This document shows, piece after piece, positions 13,250-14,690 of a stretch of DNA of 14,690 nt. The notes below the pieces were generated by a model. That model had not been told where the DNA came from. It ran no database searches and saw only the letters and a program-made list of their open reading frames with translations. A program made the position numbers and the translations under genes. The DNA comes from an uncultured Prevotellaceae bacterium (GTDB lineage Bacteria; Bacteroidota; Bacteroidia; Bacteroidales; Bacteroidaceae), in NCBI GenBank assembly GCA_946403615.1, contig CAMJAO010000023.1:1-14690 (forward strand). The letters run 5' to 3'. The stretch's first letter is position 1; each line of letters starts with the position of its first letter.

Positions 13250-14173
13250 ATGGCTTTCGAGTGGGTGATATTGGCTTACCTGCTCGTCACATTGGCCGTC
13301 ATCATCATTTTACACGACCGCATGGTCAACCCCTCGCCGATGATATGGGGACGTGTGGGCATTTTTGCCTTCATGTGTGTGATGTGGGGCGCCTATCGTG
13401 TCAAGCCCTGTCTGGCCAACAAGGTGGTCAGGGTGGTGTTTCATTTGGTGATGCTCAGTTGGTGGTATCCCGACACCTTTGAACTCAACCGCTTGCTGCC
13501 CAACCTCGACCATGTGTTTGCCTCGTTGGAACAAAGCGTGTTCGGCATGCAACCGGCACTGCTATTCTCCAAGACCTTCGATTCACCGATATTCAGCGAA
13601 CTGATGTGCCTGGGCTACGGTTCATACTTCCCGATGATAGCCGTCGTCTCCATCTATTACCTGATTCGCAGGAGAGTGGAGTTCGAGCGTATCGTGTTCG
13701 TCATTATCGCCGCTTTCTTCATCCACTACGTCATCTTCGATTTGCTGCCCGTTTCCGGACCGCAGTTCTATTATTACGTCGTGGGCGAGGACCAGATAGC
13801 GCAGGGCATGTTTCCGAATATTCACGATTATTACTATACGTCATGGGACGGCAACGCCATGCCTATACCCGGCGATAAAGGGCCGTTCCAGATGGTGGTG
13901 CAAATGGCTCACGAAACGGGTGAGCGGCCCACAGCCGCCTTCCCCAGCAGCCACGTAGGCATCACCACCGTGCTGCTGCTGATAGCATGGCACAGCCGCA
14001 GCAAATGGCTCTTCTTCTGCTTGTTGCCCCTCGGCATACTCATGTTCTTCGCCACCTTCTACATCAAAGCCCACTACGCCATCGACGCCTTCGCCGGACT
14101 TGTGAGCGGTGCCCTCTGCTATTGGCTTTTGATGAAAATAAAAAAGGCGAAATTCGCCCAATTAACCCAATAA
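13250..14173 (+). CDS. PAP2-superfamily integral membrane phosphatase/phosphotransferase
   Basis: A 307-residue polytopic membrane protein with about six hydrophobic segments (near 5-21, 34-50, 60-72, 122-140, 147-168, 235-272 and 276-296). The PAP2 active-site motifs are near the C-terminus: ERPTAAFPSSHVG with His235, and KAHYAIDAFAGL with His275 and Asp279. The long N-terminal membrane part and motif spacing resemble the inositolphosphotransferase (PAP2_3, Aur1-like) branch rather than small soluble acid phosphatases. The substrate would be a lipid phosphate or a lipid head-group transfer, perhaps a lipid A or sphingolipid phosphate, but this is not settled. An in-frame TTG at 13160 would add 30 residues, including a repeated KDLKD stretch; ATG 13250 is preferred because it precedes the first membrane helix directly. 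It ends 3 bp before miaB. Confidence 0.85.
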   Translation: MAFEWVILAYLLVTLAVIIILHDRMVNPSPMIWGRVGIFAFMCVMWGAYRVKPCLANKVVRVVFHLVMLSWWYPDTFELNRLLPNLDHVFASLEQSVFGMQPALLFSKTFDSPIFSELMCLGYGSYFPMIAVVSIYYLIRRRVEFERIVFVIIAAFFIHYVIFDLLPVSGPQFYYYVVGEDQIAQGMFPNIHDYYYTSWDGNAMPIPGDKGPFQMVVQMAHETGERPTAAFPSSHVGITTVLLLIAWHSRSKWLFFCLLPLGILMFFATFYIKAHYAIDAFAGLVSGALCYWLLMKIKKAKFAQLTQ

Positions 14174-14176
14174 AAA

Positions 14177-14690
14177 ATGAAAAAACTATATATCGAGACC
14201 TACGGTTGCCAGATGAATGTCGCAGACAGCGAGGTGGTGGCATCAGTGATGCAGATGGCGGGTTATGAGCCCTGTCAGACTGCCGAAGAAGCCGATGCCG
14301 TATTTCTCAACACCTGCTCGGTGCGCGAGAATGCCGAAAACAAAATATATCACCGGCTGGAACAACTCAACAGTCTGAAGACAAAGAAAAAGAGAAGCAA
14401 CCAGCCGCTTATACTCGGTGTGCTGGGTTGCATGGCCGAACGGGTGAAAAACGACCTGTTAGACAATCATCATGCCGACCTGGTGGCAGGGCCTGACGCC
14501 TACCTCAACCTGCCCGACCTCATCGCGCAAGTGGAATTGGGACAGAAAGCCATCAACATCGAATTGTCAACAACCGAGACCTACCGCGACATCGTTCCGC
14601 AGCGCATCATGAGCAACCACATCAGCGGATATGTGAGCATCATGCGCGGCTGCAACAATTTCTGCCACTACTGCATTGTGCCTTACACCC
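14177..14690 (+). CDS. miaB: tRNA-2-methylthio-N6-dimethylallyladenosine synthase MiaB (3' cut by window)
   Basis: The first 171 residues of a methylthiotransferase. Radical-SAM MiaB adds a methylthio group to i6A37 of tRNAs that read UNN codons. The UPF0004 domain carries the three cluster cysteines: Cys11 in ETYGCQMN, Cys47 in NTCSVRENA and Cys85 in GCMAER. The radical-SAM CxxxCxxC is complete, with Cys159, Cys163 and Cys166 in MRGCNNFCHYCIVPYT. ATG 14177 starts 3 bp after the PAP2 stop, so they are translationally close and probably cotranscribed. MiaB rather than RimO or MtaB is favoured by IMRGCNNFCHYCIVP, but the TRAM domain that would help lies outside the window. Confidence 0.95.
   Translation, partial: MKKLYIETYGCQMNVADSEVVASVMQMAGYEPCQTAEEADAVFLNTCSVRENAENKIYHRLEQLNSLKTKKKRSNQPLILGVLGCMAERVKNDLLDNHHADLVAGPDAYLNLPDLIAQVELGQKAINIELSTTETYRDIVPQRIMSNHISGYVSIMRGCNNFCHYCIVPYT

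Overview
The window looks like chromosomal DNA from the phylum Bacteroidota, most likely a Prevotella/Segatella-type member of the Bacteroidales. The evidence is the set of promoters with the phylum's TAnnTTTG -7 box, the lack of Shine-Dalgarno sequences, signal peptides cleaved before glutamine (A|Q), a C10 (interpain/streptopain-like) protease ending in a short Prevotella-style C-terminal domain, and a DUF4294 protein. Nothing points to a phage, plasmid, CRISPR array, insertion sequence, tRNA or rRNA. Species is not determined.

Layout, left to right. (1) The last codons of what looks like an FKBP-type prolyl isomerase, closed by a strong intrinsic terminator (94-130). (2) A probable operon: an Lrp/AsnC regulator (192-665) followed 15 bp later by a 609-residue fusion of a class I glutamine-amidotransferase-like hydrolase (C26) and a membrane-dipeptidase-family (M19) enzyme. 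(3) An array of eleven 7-bp repeats, then a lipoprotein of the M28/glutaminyl cyclase family (2698-3717) with its terminator. (4) Three separately promoted exported proteins on the + strand: a helix-hairpin-helix protein with a probable outer-membrane barrel (4002-6101), the C10 protease (6288-8555) and a DUF4294 protein (8753-9424). (5) A repeat-filled 428-bp gap between convergent genes. (6) Ribonuclease R on the minus strand (12048-9853), divergent from a + strand group: NAD-dependent epimerase, PAP2-family membrane enzyme, and the start of miaB cut by the window edge.

How the genes connect. The glutaminyl cyclase homologue would convert N-terminal Gln of exported proteins to pyroglutamate, and all three signal-peptidase-I proteins in this window are predicted to begin with Gln after cleavage, so enzyme and likely clients lie side by side. 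The regulator plus fusion hydrolase suggests an amino-acid-responsive unit for degrading gamma-glutamyl compounds and dipeptides. RNase R and MiaB are housekeeping RNA enzymes.

I do not see a clear new multi-gene system. The strongest leads are the C26-M19 fusion, the glutaminyl cyclase and A|Q clients, a two-stem repeat that follows two neighbouring genes, a heptamer cluster ahead of the HhH/barrel gene, and a possibly leaderless promoter for the DUF4294 gene.
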